A stretch of 64,000 bases of DNA from Oharaeibacter diazotrophicus (GCF_004362745.1 NZ_SNXY01000006.1:1364001-1428000), one strand, 5' to 3'; numbered from the stretch's first letter, positions 1 through 10,535 are shown. Numbers and translations: made by a program. The notes: generated by a model not told the origin, from the letters alone.

Positions 1-1073
1 TGCCGGAGCGCGACCCGCTCGCCTTCGCGCGCGACGTTCTGCCAAACGTCACCGGACTCTTCGGCTTCGATCAGGTCAAGGTGACGGACATCTCGGTCGA
101 CGCGCCCGACGACATCACCTTCCGGCTCGGCGAGATCGCCGTCGACCAGGCCGACGCCGACGGGATCGGCGCGATCACCTTCCGCAACGGCGAACTGAAG
201 GCCGGCGAAGCCGGCTCCGGCTCGCTCAACCTCGTCACGCTCGGCAATCTGAAGTTCGGCTCGCTCGGTGCCCTGCTCTCGCTCGCCGACGCCTCCAAGA
301 CCGCGGAAGGTCCCTCGCCGCAGGCCATGATGGACGCCGTGCTCGACGGCTCGCCGACGCTCGACTTCCTCGAGGTCGCCGGCCTCGCGATCGAGACGCC
401 GCAGGGCAACCTCGGCCTCGACAGCTTCGCGATTACCGAGGGCGACTGGTACAAGGCGCTCGCCCGCCGCTACGACCTGTCGTTCAGCCGCGCCTTCCTG
501 CCGGTGGCGATGATCACCGATCCGGACGCCAAGGAGCAGCTGACCGCGATGGGCTACGACCAGGTCGCGGTCTCCGGCGCGGCCACCATGACCTGGGATA
601 CCGACAAGGGCGATGTCCACCTCGAGGACGCCACCGTGAAGGTCGCCGACATGGGCGTGCTCTCCGGCGACGTCCACCTCGGCAACCTGCCGCTGTCGAT
701 CTTCCTCGATCCGGCGACGATCGAGGCGCGGATGCAGGAGGGCACCCTGGTGTCGGGCTCGATCGGCTTCGGCAACGCCGGCGTGGTCGAACGCGCCTTC
801 GAGGTCCAGGCCAAGAAGCTCAACCAGAAGCCCGACGACTTCCGCAAGAGCGTCGGCGACGCCATGCCCCTGATGCTCGGCTTCCTCGACGACCAGCGCA
901 TCCAGCAGAAATTCGCCGACGTGCTGAAGACCTTCCTGAACGACCCCCAGTCGATCGTCCTCACCCTCGCCCCCACCGCCCCGCTCCCCTTCTCCGCCCT
1001 CGCCGCGATCCAGACCGAGGCCCCGGGCGAGGTGCTGGATCTCCTGAAGGTGGACGTGAAGGCGAACGAGTGA
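1..1073 (+). CDS. Hypothetical protein, 5'-truncated by the window edge
   Basis: The reading frame is open from base 3 to the TGA at 1071-1073, with no start codon needed inside the window. A GTG at 81 is available but sits in continuous coding sequence, so the gene almost certainly begins to the left. The visible 357 residues are acidic and rich in Gly, Ala, Asp and Leu, with stretches such as [12 protein letters not shown] and QGNLGLDSF that read like a beta-rich repeat fold. I see no membrane segment or catalytic motif in this part. I do not recognise the family. It is convergent with aspS, separated by repeats. Confidence 0.6.
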   Translation, partial: PERDPLAFARDVLPNVTGLFGFDQVKVTDISVDAPDDITFRLGEIAVDQADADGIGAITFRNGELKAGEAGSGSLNLVTLGNLKFGSLGALLSLADASKTAEGPSPQAMMDAVLDGSPTLDFLEVAGLAIETPQGNLGLDSFAITEGDWYKALARRYDLSFSRAFLPVAMITDPDAKEQLTAMGYDQVAVSGAATMTWDTDKGDVHLEDATVKVADMGVLSGDVHLGNLPLSIFLDPATIEARMQEGTLVSGSIGFGNAGVVERAFEVQAKKLNQKPDDFRKSVGDAMPLMLGFLDDQRIQQKFADVLKTFLNDPQSIVLTLAPTAPLPFSALAAIQTEAPGEVLDLLKVDVKANE

Positions 1074-1156
1074 GGCAGTCGGCAGTCGGCAGTCGGCAGT
1101 CGGCAGTCGGCAGTCGGCAGTCGGCAGTCGGCAGTCGGCAGTCGGCAGTCGGCAGT
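1074..1156. repeat. Heptamer tandem repeat (GGCAGTC), 11 perfect copies plus a partial one
   Basis: Starting on the base after the TGA stop of the upstream gene, the heptamer GGCAGTC is repeated 11 times without error (1074-1150), followed by a partial GGCAGT (1151-1156). Because 7 is not a multiple of 3, the array is open in several frames and gives spurious Leu-Pro-Thr-Ala-Asp-Cys-Arg repeats on the minus strand. It is a simple-sequence array likely to vary in copy number between strains. No function is evident. Confidence 0.95.
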
Positions 1157-1196
1157 GAACATCCGCCGGAGTGCGCGTCCCTGTCCATCCCTCGAC

Positions 1197-1320
1197 ACGT
1201 CCCCTCCCCCCTCGAGGGGGAAGGTTAGGGAGAGGGGTACGCGAAGCTTCGACCGCCGCGTCGGCGGACGCGTGGGTTCCCCCTCTCTCCAACTCTCCCC
1301 CTCGAGGGGGGAGAGGGCGG
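1197..1320. repeat. Intergenic palindromic repeat element, possible bidirectional terminator
   Basis: Two C-run/G-run palindromes lie here: CCCCCTCGAGGGGG at 1207-1220, and CTCTCCCCC (1293-1301) pairing with 1307-1315 around a TCGAG loop. They flank a purine-rich stretch and a GC-rich spacer. A related arrangement occurs between rnd and ppx (4653-4823), so this looks like a dispersed intergenic repeat. It sits between two convergent genes, where a hairpin could end transcription from both sides. The whole 1074-1377 gap holds only this element and the heptamer array. Confidence 0.6.
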
Positions 1321-1377
1321 GTCGAGGTTCCGGTGCTTGCCCGGCCAGGATCGAGGGCGAACGCGCCCCGCCCTGCC

Positions 1378-3159
1378 TCAGCTCGGCAGGTTGAGCCGGA
1401 TGTGCAGTTCGCGGAGCTGCTTGTTGGTGGGATCCGAGGGGGCGCCCATGAGGAGGTCCTCGGCGCGCTGGTTCATCGGGAACAGCGTGATCTCGCGCAG
1501 ATTCTCGGCGCCGCAGATCAGCATGATGATGCGGTCGACGCCCGCCGCCATGCCGCCGTGCGGCGGGGCGCCGTACTGGAACGCGCGGTAGAGGCCGCCG
1601 AACTTCTCCTCGACCTCGGTCTTCGACTTGCCGGTCAGCTCGAAGGCCTTGACCATCACTTCCGGCAGCTGGTTGCGGATCGAGCCCGAGGCGATCTCGT
1701 AGCCGTTGCAGACCATGTCGTACTGGTAGGCCTTGATGGTCAGCGGGTCCCGGTTCTGCAGCGCGTCCAGGCCGCCCTGCGGCATCGAGAACGGGTTGTG
1801 GGCGAAGTCGAGCTTCTTCTCCTCCTCGTCCCACTCGTAGAACGGGAAGTCGACGATCCAGCACAGCTCGAAGCGCTCGGTGTCGACGAGGCCGAGTTCG
1901 GTGCCGGCGCGGGTGCGCGCCTCGCCGGCGAACTTGTAGAACTTGGCCGGATCACCGGCGACGAAGAAGGCGGCGTCGCCCTCGCCGAGGCCGAGTTGGA
2001 CGCGGATCGCCTCGGTGCGCTCCGGGCCGATGTTCTTGGCGATTGGGCCGGCGCCCTCGAGCGCGCCGTTCTCGCTGCGCCAGAAGATGTAGCCGAGACC
2101 GGGCTGGCCGGCGGTCTGCGCCCACGAGTTCATCCGGTCGCAGAAGGCGCGCGAGCCGCCGGTACGGGCCGGGATCGCCCAGACCTCGGTGCGGGCGTCC
2201 GCCTCGATCATGCGGGCGAACACCTTGAAGCCCGAGCCGGCGAAATGCTCGGTCACCGCCTGCATCTCGATCGGGTTCCGGAGGTCCGGCTTGTCGGAGC
2301 CGTACTTGCGGATCGCGGTGTCGTAGGGGATGCGCGGGAACACCTCGGTGACCGGCTTGCCCTCGGCGAACTCCACGAACAGGCCGCGCAGCACCGGCTC
2401 CATGGTCGCCCAGATGTCCTCCTGAGTGACGAAGCTCATCTCGAGGTCGAGCTGGTAGAACTCGCCCGGCAGGCGGTCGGCGCGCGGGTCTTCATCGCGG
2501 AAGCAGGGCGCGATCTGGAAATAGCGGTCGAAGCCGGCGACCATCAACAGCTGCTTGTACTGCTGCGGCGCCTGCGGCAGCGCGAAGAACTTGCCGGGAT
2601 GGATGCGCGAGGGCACCAGGAAGTCGCGCGCGCCCTCGGGCGAGGACGCGGTCAGGATCGGCGTCGAGTATTCGGTGAAGCCGGCCGCGTCCATGCGCCG
2701 GCGCATCGCCGCGATCACCTTGGTGCGGGTGACGATGTTGCGGTGCAGCGTCTCGCGGCGGAGGTCGAGGAATCGGTACTTGAGGCGGACGTCCTCGGGA
2801 TAGTCGGGCTCGCCGAACACCGGCAGCGGCAGCTCGCGCGCCGCCGACAGCACCTCGAGCTCGCGGACGTAGACCTCGACCGCGCCGGTGGCGAGGTTCG
2901 GGTTCACCGTCTCGGGCGTGCGCGCCTTCACCTCGCCGTCGATCCGGATCACCCACTCCGACCGCACCGCCTCGGCGGCGGCGAAGGCGGCGGAATCGGG
3001 GTCGATCACGCACTGGGTGATGCCGTAGTGGTCGCGCAGGTCGACGAACAGCAGGCCGCCGTGGTCGCGGACGCGGTGGACCCAGCCCGACAGCCGGACA
3101 TTGCCGCCGACCGCCGAAGCGTCGAGCTGTCCGCAGGTGTGGCTCCGGTAGCGATGCAT
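1378..3159 (-). CDS. aspS: Aspartyl-tRNA synthetase
   Basis: Charges tRNA-Asp (and possibly tRNA-Asn, if the cell uses the GatCAB route) in the cytoplasm. The 593-residue product has the normal bacterial length. Order: N-terminal OB anticodon-binding domain ([11 protein letters not shown]), class II core with motif 2 [11 protein letters not shown] and the following [12 protein letters not shown], the bacterial GAD insertion, and motif 3 GVDRIIM near the C-terminus. The ATG at 3159 begins [10 protein letters not shown], the usual start of the family; an in-frame extension to 3252 has no homologous look. It is divergent from rnd, a common rhizobial neighbour. Confidence 0.97.
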   Translation of the reverse strand: MHRYRSHTCGQLDASAVGGNVRLSGWVHRVRDHGGLLFVDLRDHYGITQCVIDPDSAAFAAAEAVRSEWVIRIDGEVKARTPETVNPNLATGAVEVYVRELEVLSAARELPLPVFGEPDYPEDVRLKYRFLDLRRETLHRNIVTRTKVIAAMRRRMDAAGFTEYSTPILTASSPEGARDFLVPSRIHPGKFFALPQAPQQYKQLLMVAGFDRYFQIAPCFRDEDPRADRLPGEFYQLDLEMSFVTQEDIWATMEPVLRGLFVEFAEGKPVTEVFPRIPYDTAIRKYGSDKPDLRNPIEMQAVTEHFAGSGFKVFARMIEADARTEVWAIPARTGGSRAFCDRMNSWAQTAGQPGLGYIFWRSENGALEGAGPIAKNIGPERTEAIRVQLGLGEGDAAFFVAGDPAKFYKFAGEARTRAGTELGLVDTERFELCWIVDFPFYEWDEEEKKLDFAHNPFSMPQGGLDALQNRDPLTIKAYQYDMVCNGYEIASGSIRNQLPEVMVKAFELTGKSKTEVEEKFGGLYRAFQYGAPPHGGMAAGVDRIIMLICGAENLREITLFPMNQRAEDLLMGAPSDPTNKQLRELHIRLNLPS

Positions 3160-3433
3160 GGTCGGCGTCCTGTCTGAAGCGGCGAAGGAATGGCGCGAAA
3201 CGGCCGAAAGCCGCGGACCTCGCGGTCCCGGCGCGCGGGCGGAAGAGCGCACGGCGCACCCGCTTTGTCAAGGATGCGGCCCGCGCCGGGACGGCTCCGG
3301 GTGGACGACCCGCGCGGCCGCCGCGGATCGCCGGCGGCGTTGCCGCGACGTCACGAAAGTGGCGAAACGACGTTCGCACCGCCTCTGCCGGCGCGACAGG
3401 CGCATACGATTCGGCTATAGAATTTCCTCAGCC

Positions 3434-4621
3434 ATGACGATGATCACCACCATCTCCGCCCTCGCGGAAGCCTGCACCCATCTCGCCCGGTTCGACGCGG
3501 TGACGGTGGATACCGAGTTCCTCCGGGAAACGACCTTCTGGCCGAAGCTGTGCGTCGTACAGATGGCGAGCCCCGAGCGGGCCTTCGTCGTCGACGCCCT
3601 CGCCCCCGGGCTCGACCTTTCGCCCTTCTTCGACCTGATGCGGGACGAGGCGGTGCTGAAGGTGTTCCACGCCGCCCGGCAGGACATCGAGATCATCTGG
3701 CACCTCGGCGGCTTCGTGCCCCACCCGGTGTTCGACACCCAGGTCGCGGCGATGGTCTGCGGCTTCGGCGACTCGATCTCCTACGACCAGCTGGTCGCCC
3801 GCGTCAGCGGCGCCCACATCGACAAGACCCACCGCTTCACCGACTGGACGCGCCGGCCGCTGTCGGCGAGCCAGCTCGCCTACGCCGAGGCAGACGTCAC
3901 CCACCTGCGCGACGTCTACCGCCACCTCGCGGCGACGCTGGAGCGCAAGGGTCGCACCGACTGGGTCGCCGAGGAGATGGAGGTCCTGACCTCGCCGGAG
4001 ACCTACCGCTCCGATCCCGACGAGGCCTGGCTCCGCCTCAGGATGCGGCTGAAGAAGTCGCGTGAGCTGATCGTGCTCAAGGAAGTCGCCGCCTGGCGCG
4101 AGCGCGAGGCCCAGGGCCGCGACGTGCCGCGCTCGCGCGTGCTCAAGGACGACACCCTGTTCGAGATCGCCACCCACGCCCCGACCACGGTCGCCGCCCT
4201 CGGCGAGCTGCGCACCGTGCCGCGCGGCTGGGAGCGCTCGAGGGCCGGCGAGGACGTGGTCGCCGCCGTGACGCGGGCGCTCGAGATCCCCAAGGAGCAG
4301 TGGCCGCGCGCGCCCAAGGGCCGTCAGGCGCCCGAGGGCTCCGGCGCGGTGGTCGACCTTCTCAAGGTGCTGCTGAAGCAGGTCAGCGACGACGAGGGCG
4401 TCGCCGCCAAGATCATCGCCACCGTCGACGAACTCGAGGAGATCGCCGCCGACGACGGGGCCGACGTGCCGGCGCTGCGCGGCTGGCGCCGCGAGCTGTT
4501 CGGCGAGCGCGCCCTCGCGGTCAAGCGCGGCGAGATCGCCTTCGCCTACGACGGCAAGCGCGTCGTCACCGTCGAGATGCCCGGCCGGGCACCGGCGGCG
4601 GCCAAGTCCGCGGCGGAGTGA
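3434..4621 (+). CDS. rnd: Ribonuclease D
   Basis: 3'-5' exoribonuclease that trims tRNA precursors and other stable RNAs. The 395-residue product has the DEDDy exonuclease domain: VDTEFLRE (Exo I, Asp and Glu), FHAARQDIEI (Exo II) and YAEADVTHL (Exo III with Tyr and Asp), followed by a helical HRDC-like C-terminal half. ATG 3434 was chosen because MTMITTISALAEAC matches the family N-terminus; the frame stays open upstream to 3158, antisense to the aspS start. No clear Shine-Dalgarno sequence precedes it, and a second ATG lies two codons later. Divergent from aspS, with a 274-bp gap holding both promoters. Confidence 0.95.
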   Translation: MTMITTISALAEACTHLARFDAVTVDTEFLRETTFWPKLCVVQMASPERAFVVDALAPGLDLSPFFDLMRDEAVLKVFHAARQDIEIIWHLGGFVPHPVFDTQVAAMVCGFGDSISYDQLVARVSGAHIDKTHRFTDWTRRPLSASQLAYAEADVTHLRDVYRHLAATLERKGRTDWVAEEMEVLTSPETYRSDPDEAWLRLRMRLKKSRELIVLKEVAAWREREAQGRDVPRSRVLKDDTLFEIATHAPTTVAALGELRTVPRGWERSRAGEDVVAAVTRALEIPKEQWPRAPKGRQAPEGSGAVVDLLKVLLKQVSDDEGVAAKIIATVDELEEIAADDGADVPALRGWRRELFGERALAVKRGEIAFAYDGKRVVTVEMPGRAPAAAKSAAE

Positions 4622-4639
4622 GGCCAGGGCATTCGCGCG

Positions 4640-4830
4640 AAGCCGTAGTCATCCTTCCCCTCGGGGGAAGGTGGCCCGAAAGGCCGGAAGGGGTCGTCCT
4701 CGTGGGGCGGACCAAGCACTTTTGGGTCGAAGGGAGCCTCGCTCCGATCCATAACGGGCAGGCGGAACGGAAAAAGGCGACCCCTCCCCCTCGCTTCGCT
4801 CGGACCCTCCCCTGAGGGGAGGGATGAATG
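4640..4830. repeat. Intergenic repeat element with two strong palindromes
   Basis: The roughly 300-bp gap between convergent rnd and ppx holds no gene. It contains CCTTCCCC (4653-4660) pairing with GGGGAAGG (4664-4671), a GGCCCGAAAGGCC-like motif just after, and a perfect CCCTCCCC (4805-4812)/GGGGAGGG (4816-4823) hairpin at the far end. The layout, with C/G palindromes at both ends of a purine-rich module, resembles the element after aspS at 1197-1320. It may act as a bidirectional terminator for the two convergent genes. Confidence 0.6.
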
Positions 4831-4921
4831 GCCGCTCGGAGCAATTGCGCCAGGAGTGGATTGCCCCGGCCGGACTTCGTGAAGGCCGGCCCGTCACCGC
4901 GGGACCGGTCCATATCCTGCG

Positions 4922-6394
4922 TCAGCCGACGATCCGCACCGCGGCGTCGCGGCCGCCGCCGAGCTTGCCGAGCTGGACGAGCCGCTTCAGCAGGCGCTCG
5001 CCGACGAGGTCGGCGAGGTCGCCGGGGATCTCGAGTACCAGGGTCTCGCCGTCCATCGACAGCCGCGTCCGTGGCACCACCCCCGGCATCGACGCCGAGA
5101 TCAGGTAGGCGACCCGCAGCGCCGCGCCGAGCGTGCGCGCGCGCTCCTTCAGCCGCGTCGAGGCGAGTTCGCGGATGCGCGGGCTGACGGGATCGTCGAC
5201 GAGGCCGACGTGGCGGAAGAACACCGCCAGCGACAGATAGGCCCGGCCGGGATGGTCGACGCCGACGAAGGAGGCGTTGGAGAGGATGCCGAGGCTCTGC
5301 TCGCCGCGATAGTCCGGATGGGCACGCCAGCCGATGTCGGACACGAGGCAGCCGGCAGCGCGCAGGCGCGCCTCGTCCTCGGTCTCGTCGATGCCGAGGG
5401 CCGCGAAGGCTTCGGCGGTCCACGGGATCAGTTCCTCGGCGTGACGCGGCGAGCGCGAACGCAGCAGGTTGAGCTCGCGGCAGGCCTCGAGCAGCGGATC
5501 GCGGGCGCGCTCCTCCTCGGCAAGGCGCTCGTAGAGGTGGCCCTCGCGCACGCCGAGCGCGGAGATGATCACCTGGCTCGGCCGCAGGGCCCGCACGACC
5601 TGTTCCAGCACCAGCGCGCCGAACGGCAGCAGCGCGCGCCGCGCCTTCGACACCACCTCGATCTGGTCGATCGATTCGAGCTCTCGCCGCGCCACCACGC
5701 GCGCGAACTCCAGCGCCTCGTCGGCGCGGATCGCGTAGTGGTGCATCACGTGCAAGGGATAGCCGACCTCGGCCATGTGCAGGCGGGCGAGCGAGCGCCA
5801 AGTGCCGCCGACGGCGTAGAACGGCCGACCTTCGCAGGGCACCATCTCGCCGGCGCCGGCGAGCGCCTCGGCGACGATCTTCTCGGCCTTGCGGACCGAG
5901 CCCTCGGCAGCCTCCTCGAGGCGCAGCCCGCCGAGCGGCAGGCTGCGGCCCTTGCCGATCGTGCCGGCCTCGACCGAGACCAGTTCCAGGCTGCCGCCGC
6001 CCATGTCGCCGACGACGCCCGACGCCTTGTGGAAGCCGGAGATCACGCCGAGCGCGGACAGCCGCGCCTCGTCGGGCCCCGACAGCAGGTTCACCGGCGC
6101 GCCGCAGATCTTCTCGACCGCGCGCAGGAACTCCGGGCCGTTGGCGGCGTCGCGGGAGGCGGCGGTGGCGAGGATGTAGGTCTCGACCGATCCGGACTGG
6201 TCGGCCAGCAGCTTGAAACGACGGATCGCGGCGAGCGCGTCGTCGACCGACTGCGGCTGCATCCGCCCGCTCGACGCGAGGCCCTTGCCGAGACCGGCGA
6301 GGACCTTCTCGTTGAAGAGCATGGTCGGCGAGCGCGTCAGCCGCTCATAGATCACCAGCCGCACCGAGTTCGAGCCGATGTCGATGACCGACAC
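4922..6394 (-). CDS. ppx: Exopolyphosphatase / guanosine pentaphosphatase family (Ppx/GppA)
   Basis: Hydrolyses terminal phosphates of inorganic polyphosphate, and in some members pppGpp. The 490-residue product has the ASKHA ATPase-like fold: phosphate-1 motif VIDIGSNSVRLV at the very N-terminus and GDMGGGSLELV about 130 residues on, followed by an HD-like helical C-terminal half (residues about 310-490). The start used is GTG 6394, the only start codon between the ppk stop and the conserved motif; the Shine-Dalgarno is weak. It lies 31 bp after ppk, so synthesis and breakdown of polyphosphate are encoded together. Confidence 0.93.
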   Translation of the reverse strand: MSVIDIGSNSVRLVIYERLTRSPTMLFNEKVLAGLGKGLASSGRMQPQSVDDALAAIRRFKLLADQSGSVETYILATAASRDAANGPEFLRAVEKICGAPVNLLSGPDEARLSALGVISGFHKASGVVGDMGGGSLELVSVEAGTIGKGRSLPLGGLRLEEAAEGSVRKAEKIVAEALAGAGEMVPCEGRPFYAVGGTWRSLARLHMAEVGYPLHVMHHYAIRADEALEFARVVARRELESIDQIEVVSKARRALLPFGALVLEQVVRALRPSQVIISALGVREGHLYERLAEEERARDPLLEACRELNLLRSRSPRHAEELIPWTAEAFAALGIDETEDEARLRAAGCLVSDIGWRAHPDYRGEQSLGILSNASFVGVDHPGRAYLSLAVFFRHVGLVDDPVSPRIRELASTRLKERARTLGAALRVAYLISASMPGVVPRTRLSMDGETLVLEIPGDLADLVGERLLKRLVQLGKLGGGRDAAVRIVG

Positions 6395-6425
6395 CGGCCC
6401 GTGTCCGGGCAGACGACCCGGCGCG

Positions 6426-8642
6426 TCAGCCGGCGGCGGCAGCGGCCTGTCGGCGGCGGCGTCGGGGGATCGGCTTGGGGGAGTCCGTTTCGAGCGAATG
6501 TCCGCGACCCGACAGCGAGGGGTTTGTCATGAAGTACTGGTGCGCGTTGAAGGGCTCGTCGCCCTCCTCCGCCACGATGCGCTCGTGACCGCCGTTCGGC
6601 AGCAACCGCCAGCTCTGCTGGTTGTCCCGGATGCTCGCGACCATGATCTGGTCGACCACCTGGGCATGCACGGTCGCGGTCGTCAGCGGCACCAGAACCT
6701 CGACGCGGCGATCGAGGTTCCGCGGCATCATGTCGGCCGATCCGATGTAGACCGTCGCCTGCGGCGAAGGCAAGCCGTGGCCATTCCCGAAGCAGAAAAT
6801 GCGGTGGTGCTCGAGGAAGCGGCCGACGATCGACTTGGCGCGGATATTCTCGGAGAAACCGGGGATTCCCGGCCTCAGGCAGCAGATGCCGCGGACCACC
6901 ACGTCGATCGACACGCCGGCCTGGCTCGCCCGGTAGAGCGCGTCGATGACGTCGGAATCCACAAGAGAATTCATCTTCAGCCAGATCTGCGCCGGGCGGC
7001 CGGCCCGGGCGTGCTCGATCTCGCGCTCGATGCAGCCGACGATGGTCGAGCGCAGCGACAGCGGGCTCATGGCGAGCTTGCTCAGCGACTGCGGCTCGGC
7101 GTAGCCGGTGATGAAGTTGAACACCCGCGCGACGTCCTGCGCGATCACCTTGTCGGCGGTGAAATAGGACAGGTCGGTGTAGATGCGGGCGGTGATCGGA
7201 TGGTAGTTGCCGGTGCCGATGTGGCAGTAGGTCACGAGATGGCCGGCCTCGCGGCGCACCACCATCGACAGCTTGGCGTGGGTCTTCAGCTCGATGAAGC
7301 CGAACACCACCTGGACGCCGGCGCGCTCGAGGTCGCGGGCCCAGCGGATGTTGGCCTCCTCGTCGAAGCGGGCCTTGAGCTCGACCAGCGCGGTCACCGA
7401 CTTGCCGGCCTCGGCCGCCTCGATCAGGGCGCGCACGATCGGGCTGTCGTTGGAGGTGCGGTAGAGCGTCTGCTTGATCGCGACCACTTCCGGGTCGGCC
7501 GCCGCCTGACGCAGGAACTGCACCACCACGTCGAACGACTCGTAGGGATGGTGGACGATCAGGTCCTTCTGGCGGATCGCGGCGAAGCAGTCGCCGGCGT
7601 GCTCGCGGATGCGCTCGGGGAAGCGCGGCGCATAAGGCGTGAACTTCAGCTCGGGCCGATCGAGGCCGACCAACTGGCCGAGTTCGTTCAGCGCCAGCGC
7701 ACCGTCGACCAGGAACATCTCGTCGGGGGCCGAGCCGATCGCCTCGGCGACGAAGTCGCGCAGGCCGACCGGCGTCGCGCTCTCGAATTCGAGGCGGATC
7801 ACCGAGCCGCGGCGCCGGCGCTTCAGCGCCGATTCGAACAGGCGGACGAGATCCTCGGCCTCCTCTTCGACCTCGAGGTCGCTGTCGCGGATGACGCGGA
7901 AGGCGCCCTGCCCCTTCACGACGTAGCCGGGGAACAGCCGGCCGATGAACATCGTGATCAGCTGCTCCATCATGATGAAGCGGGCGACCGGGGTCTCCTC
8001 GCGCTCCGGCAGGCGGACGAAGCGCTCGATCTTGGCGGCCATGCGGATCAGGGCGGTCATCCGCGAGGCGTCCTTCACCCGCTCGAGGTCGAGCGCGACG
8101 GTGAAGCCGAGGTTCGGGATGAACGGGAACGGGTGCGCCGGATCGACCGCGAGCGGCGTCAGCACCGGGAAGATCGCCTGCAGGAAGTGGTCCTCGAGCC
8201 AGGCGATGTCGGCGGGCGACAGCGTGTCGGGCTGAACCAGCACGATGCCGACCTCGGCGATCTCGGCGCGCAGGTGAACCCAGCGCTGCTGCTGGGCGGC
8301 GGCGAGTTCGGAGGCGGCGGCGGAGATCCGCGCGAGCTGCTCGGCCTGGGTCAGGCCGTCCTCGGACAGGGTCGAGACGCCCTCGCGGATCTGGCCCTTG
8401 ATGCCGGCGACGCGCACCATGAAGAACTCGTCGAGGTTGTTCGCCGAGATCGACAGGAAGCGCAGGCGCTCGAGCACCGGGTGCGCCGGATTCTCCGACT
8501 CCTCGAGGACGCGGCGGTTGAAGCCGAGCCAGGACAACTCCCGGTTCACGAACCGAACCGGGCTCTCCATGAGCGCCCGGCGCGCGTCGGCGCCGTCGAC
8601 CGGCCGCTCGCCGCTCAGAAGCTCCTGTTCGGTGAATTCCAA
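6426..8642 (-). CDS. ppk: Polyphosphate kinase 1
   Basis: Reversibly polymerises the gamma-phosphate of ATP into polyphosphate. The 738 residues show the four-domain PPK1 layout: N-terminal [16 protein letters not shown] and [10 protein letters not shown], then two phospholipase-D-like halves. The autophosphorylated His lies in [12 protein letters not shown]; the second His is in the [11 protein letters not shown] region, followed by [17 protein letters not shown]. The start is a TTG at 8642, supported by a strong GGAGGAG eight to ten bases upstream; an internal ATG at 8570 would cut into the N-terminal domain. It is the middle gene of a leftward run ending with ppx. Confidence 0.97.
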   Translation of the reverse strand: MEFTEQELLSGERPVDGADARRALMESPVRFVNRELSWLGFNRRVLEESENPAHPVLERLRFLSISANNLDEFFMVRVAGIKGQIREGVSTLSEDGLTQAEQLARISAAASELAAAQQQRWVHLRAEIAEVGIVLVQPDTLSPADIAWLEDHFLQAIFPVLTPLAVDPAHPFPFIPNLGFTVALDLERVKDASRMTALIRMAAKIERFVRLPEREETPVARFIMMEQLITMFIGRLFPGYVVKGQGAFRVIRDSDLEVEEEAEDLVRLFESALKRRRRGSVIRLEFESATPVGLRDFVAEAIGSAPDEMFLVDGALALNELGQLVGLDRPELKFTPYAPRFPERIREHAGDCFAAIRQKDLIVHHPYESFDVVVQFLRQAAADPEVVAIKQTLYRTSNDSPIVRALIEAAEAGKSVTALVELKARFDEEANIRWARDLERAGVQVVFGFIELKTHAKLSMVVRREAGHLVTYCHIGTGNYHPITARIYTDLSYFTADKVIAQDVARVFNFITGYAEPQSLSKLAMSPLSLRSTIVGCIEREIEHARAGRPAQIWLKMNSLVDSDVIDALYRASQAGVSIDVVVRGICCLRPGIPGFSENIRAKSIVGRFLEHHRIFCFGNGHGLPSPQATVYIGSADMMPRNLDRRVEVLVPLTTATVHAQVVDQIMVASIRDNQQSWRLLPNGGHERIVAEEGDEPFNAHQYFMTNPSLSGRGHSLETDSPKPIPRRRRRQAAAAAG

Positions 8643-8733
8643 GGTGCCCTCCTCCGCCCGTCACGCAAAGCAGCGTGAGCCATGACAGGAGTTTATGACG
8701 CTTTTTCTGCGAAGGCGAAGAGGTCCGTGCCGC

Positions 8734-9417
8734 TCACTCGTCCTCGCCGGGGGAGAGCAGCTCCGCGGCGAGCGCACGGGTCACGCGCCGGCCGCGCGCC
8801 AGCGATTCGCGGTCGAGGGCGTCGACGATCTGCGTCGCGGCGGCGAAGGAGCGCTCCATCCGCGTGACGAGATAGTCGAGCACGCCGGGTTCGACGTCGA
8901 TCTGGCGGTCGGAGAACAGCTTGACCATGACCCGCTTCAGGAGCTCGTCGTCGGGCGGGCCGAGGAAGGCCGGCTGGGCGGCGCGCAGGCGCGAGACGAG
9001 GTCCGGCAGCGTCAGCCCCCAGTCGGAGGGGATGGCGTGGGCGGTGATCAGCACCGAGGCGCCGCGGGCGCGCGCGGCGTTGAGCAGGTGGAACAGCGCG
9101 CGCTCGGCGAGCCCCGGCTCGTCGGCGTCCTCGACCGCGACGGCGCCGCGGCCGACCAGTTCGGTCGGGTCGGTGTCGGCGAGGTCGGCGGCGAGCACCA
9201 CCGGCGCCTGCGCCCGGTCGGCCCAGGCGCGGGTCAGGTGCGTCTTGCCGGAGCCGGGCGGGCCGATCAGCAGCACGACGGCCGCCGGCCAGTCGGGCCA
9301 GGCGTCGACGAAGGCGGCGGCGTCCCGGTTGGCCTCGCCGACCAGGAAGTCGGCCCGGCTCATCTGGGGCTCGAAGGGCATCTCCAGCGGCAGTTGCTTC
9401 GGCCGTCCGTTGCTCAT
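8734..9417 (-). CDS. hdaA: DnaA-related regulator Hda (regulatory inactivation of DnaA)
   Basis: A short AAA+ protein that, with the DNA polymerase sliding clamp, stimulates ATP hydrolysis on DnaA to prevent over-initiation. The 227-residue product starts with a clamp-binding-like peptide QLPLEMPF near residues 8-15, followed by Walker A GPPGSGKTH, an acidic Walker-B-like VAVEDADE, sensor I LITAH and a C-terminal lid containing FAAATQIVDALDRESL, as in DnaA and Hda. It lacks the DnaA DNA-binding domain. Its ATG overlaps the permease stop (ATGA), indicating translational coupling. The symbol follows Caulobacter HdaA. Confidence 0.9.
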   Translation of the reverse strand: MSNGRPKQLPLEMPFEPQMSRADFLVGEANRDAAAFVDAWPDWPAAVVLLIGPPGSGKTHLTRAWADRAQAPVVLAADLADTDPTELVGRGAVAVEDADEPGLAERALFHLLNAARARGASVLITAHAIPSDWGLTLPDLVSRLRAAQPAFLGPPDDELLKRVMVKLFSDRQIDVEPGVLDYLVTRMERSFAAATQIVDALDRESLARGRRVTRALAAELLSPGEDE

Positions 9418-10535
9418 GGCCTCTGGTGATCCTCTCCGAGAAGGTCGATGCGCCGCGTCGGCACCTCGAGCGTGGCGGTGCGGCCGCGGTAGAGCGCACT
9501 CGCCAGATATTGCGCCAGCGCGAAGCGGATCAGCACCGCGATCGCGGTGGTCGCCGGCACGGCGACCAGCATGCCGACGAAGCCGAACAGCGCGCCGAAG
9601 GCGAACAGGGCGAACATCAGCCAGACCGGGTGCAGGCCGACGCTGTTGCCGATCAGCTTGGGCTGCAGGATGTTGCCCTCGATGAACTGGCCGAGGGCGA
9701 AGACGCCGGCGACCACGGCGACCCAGGTCCAATCCGGCCAGAACTGCACGATCGCGACGCCGATCGCCAGGATGCCGCCGACGATCGAGCCGACGTAGGG
9801 GATGAAGCTGATCAGGCCCGCGAACAGGCCGATCAGCAGGCCGAAGTTGAGGCCGCACAGCGTCAGCCCGATCGCGTAGAAGGCACCGAGCAGCGCCGAC
9901 ACCGAGACCTGCCCGCGCACGAAGTTGGAGACGCCCTGGTCCATCTCGCGGGCGAGCCGGCGGACGGTGATCTGGTGGTCGCGCGGGATCCAGCTGTCGA
10001 CCTTCTTCACCATGTGGTCCCAGTCGAGCAGCATGTAGAACGCGACCACCGGCGTCACCACCAGCAGCGACACGATCGACATCAGCGCCTGCCCGCCGTT
10101 CCACAGCGAGGCCATGATGGTGCCGAGCCAGGAGGCGCCCTGGTTGACGATCTCGCCGAGCGAGCCCTTGACGTCGGTCGGCGACAGCTTGAGCGCGCCG
10201 AAGATCCGCTTGCCGGCGGTCGAGTTGACGAATCGCTGCAGGCGGTTGGCGTAGTCCGGCAGGTCGGTGAGGAAGCCGGTGAGCTGGGTGCCGAGCACCG
10301 GCACCAGCACGATCAGCAGCAGCACCGTCATCATCAGGAAGGCGACGAGGATCAGCACGGTCGCGATCGTGCGCGACAGGCCGGCGCGCTCGAGGCTGTC
10401 GGCGACGGGATCGAGCAGGTAGGCGAGCGCCATGCCGGCCACGAACGGCAGCAGCACGCCGGAGAAGACGTAGAGCAGCAGTACGAAGACCGCCGCCGCC
10501 CCGAGCCAGAACAGGATGGTCGACCGCAGTTTCAC
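9414..10535 (-). CDS. AI-2E family transporter / PerM-like permease
   Basis: A 373-residue inner-membrane protein with about eight hydrophobic segments: two or three at the N-terminus (ILFWLGAAAVFVLLLYVFSG, VLILVAFLMMTVLLLIVLVP), a polar central stretch with the DYANRLQRF/GKRIFGAL region, and a C-terminal bundle containing GLISFIPYVGSIVG and QFIEGNILQPKLIG, which are hallmarks of the AI-2E/YdbI/PerM family. The transported substrate is unknown. Start GTG 10535 follows GGAGGGGAG. It sits between the CDP-alcohol transferase and hda with GTGA and ATGA overlaps, the usual rhizobial arrangement. Confidence 0.9.
   Translation of the reverse strand: MKLRSTILFWLGAAAVFVLLLYVFSGVLLPFVAGMALAYLLDPVADSLERAGLSRTIATVLILVAFLMMTVLLLIVLVPVLGTQLTGFLTDLPDYANRLQRFVNSTAGKRIFGALKLSPTDVKGSLGEIVNQGASWLGTIMASLWNGGQALMSIVSLLVVTPVVAFYMLLDWDHMVKKVDSWIPRDHQITVRRLAREMDQGVSNFVRGQVSVSALLGAFYAIGLTLCGLNFGLLIGLFAGLISFIPYVGSIVGGILAIGVAIVQFWPDWTWVAVVAGVFALGQFIEGNILQPKLIGNSVGLHPVWLMFALFAFGALFGFVGMLVAVPATTAIAVLIRFALAQYLASALYRGRTATLEVPTRRIDLLGEDHQRP

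Noticed and set aside
1074-1156. Possible CRISPR array
   Set aside because: The repeats are 7 bp with no spacers; it is a simple tandem repeat.
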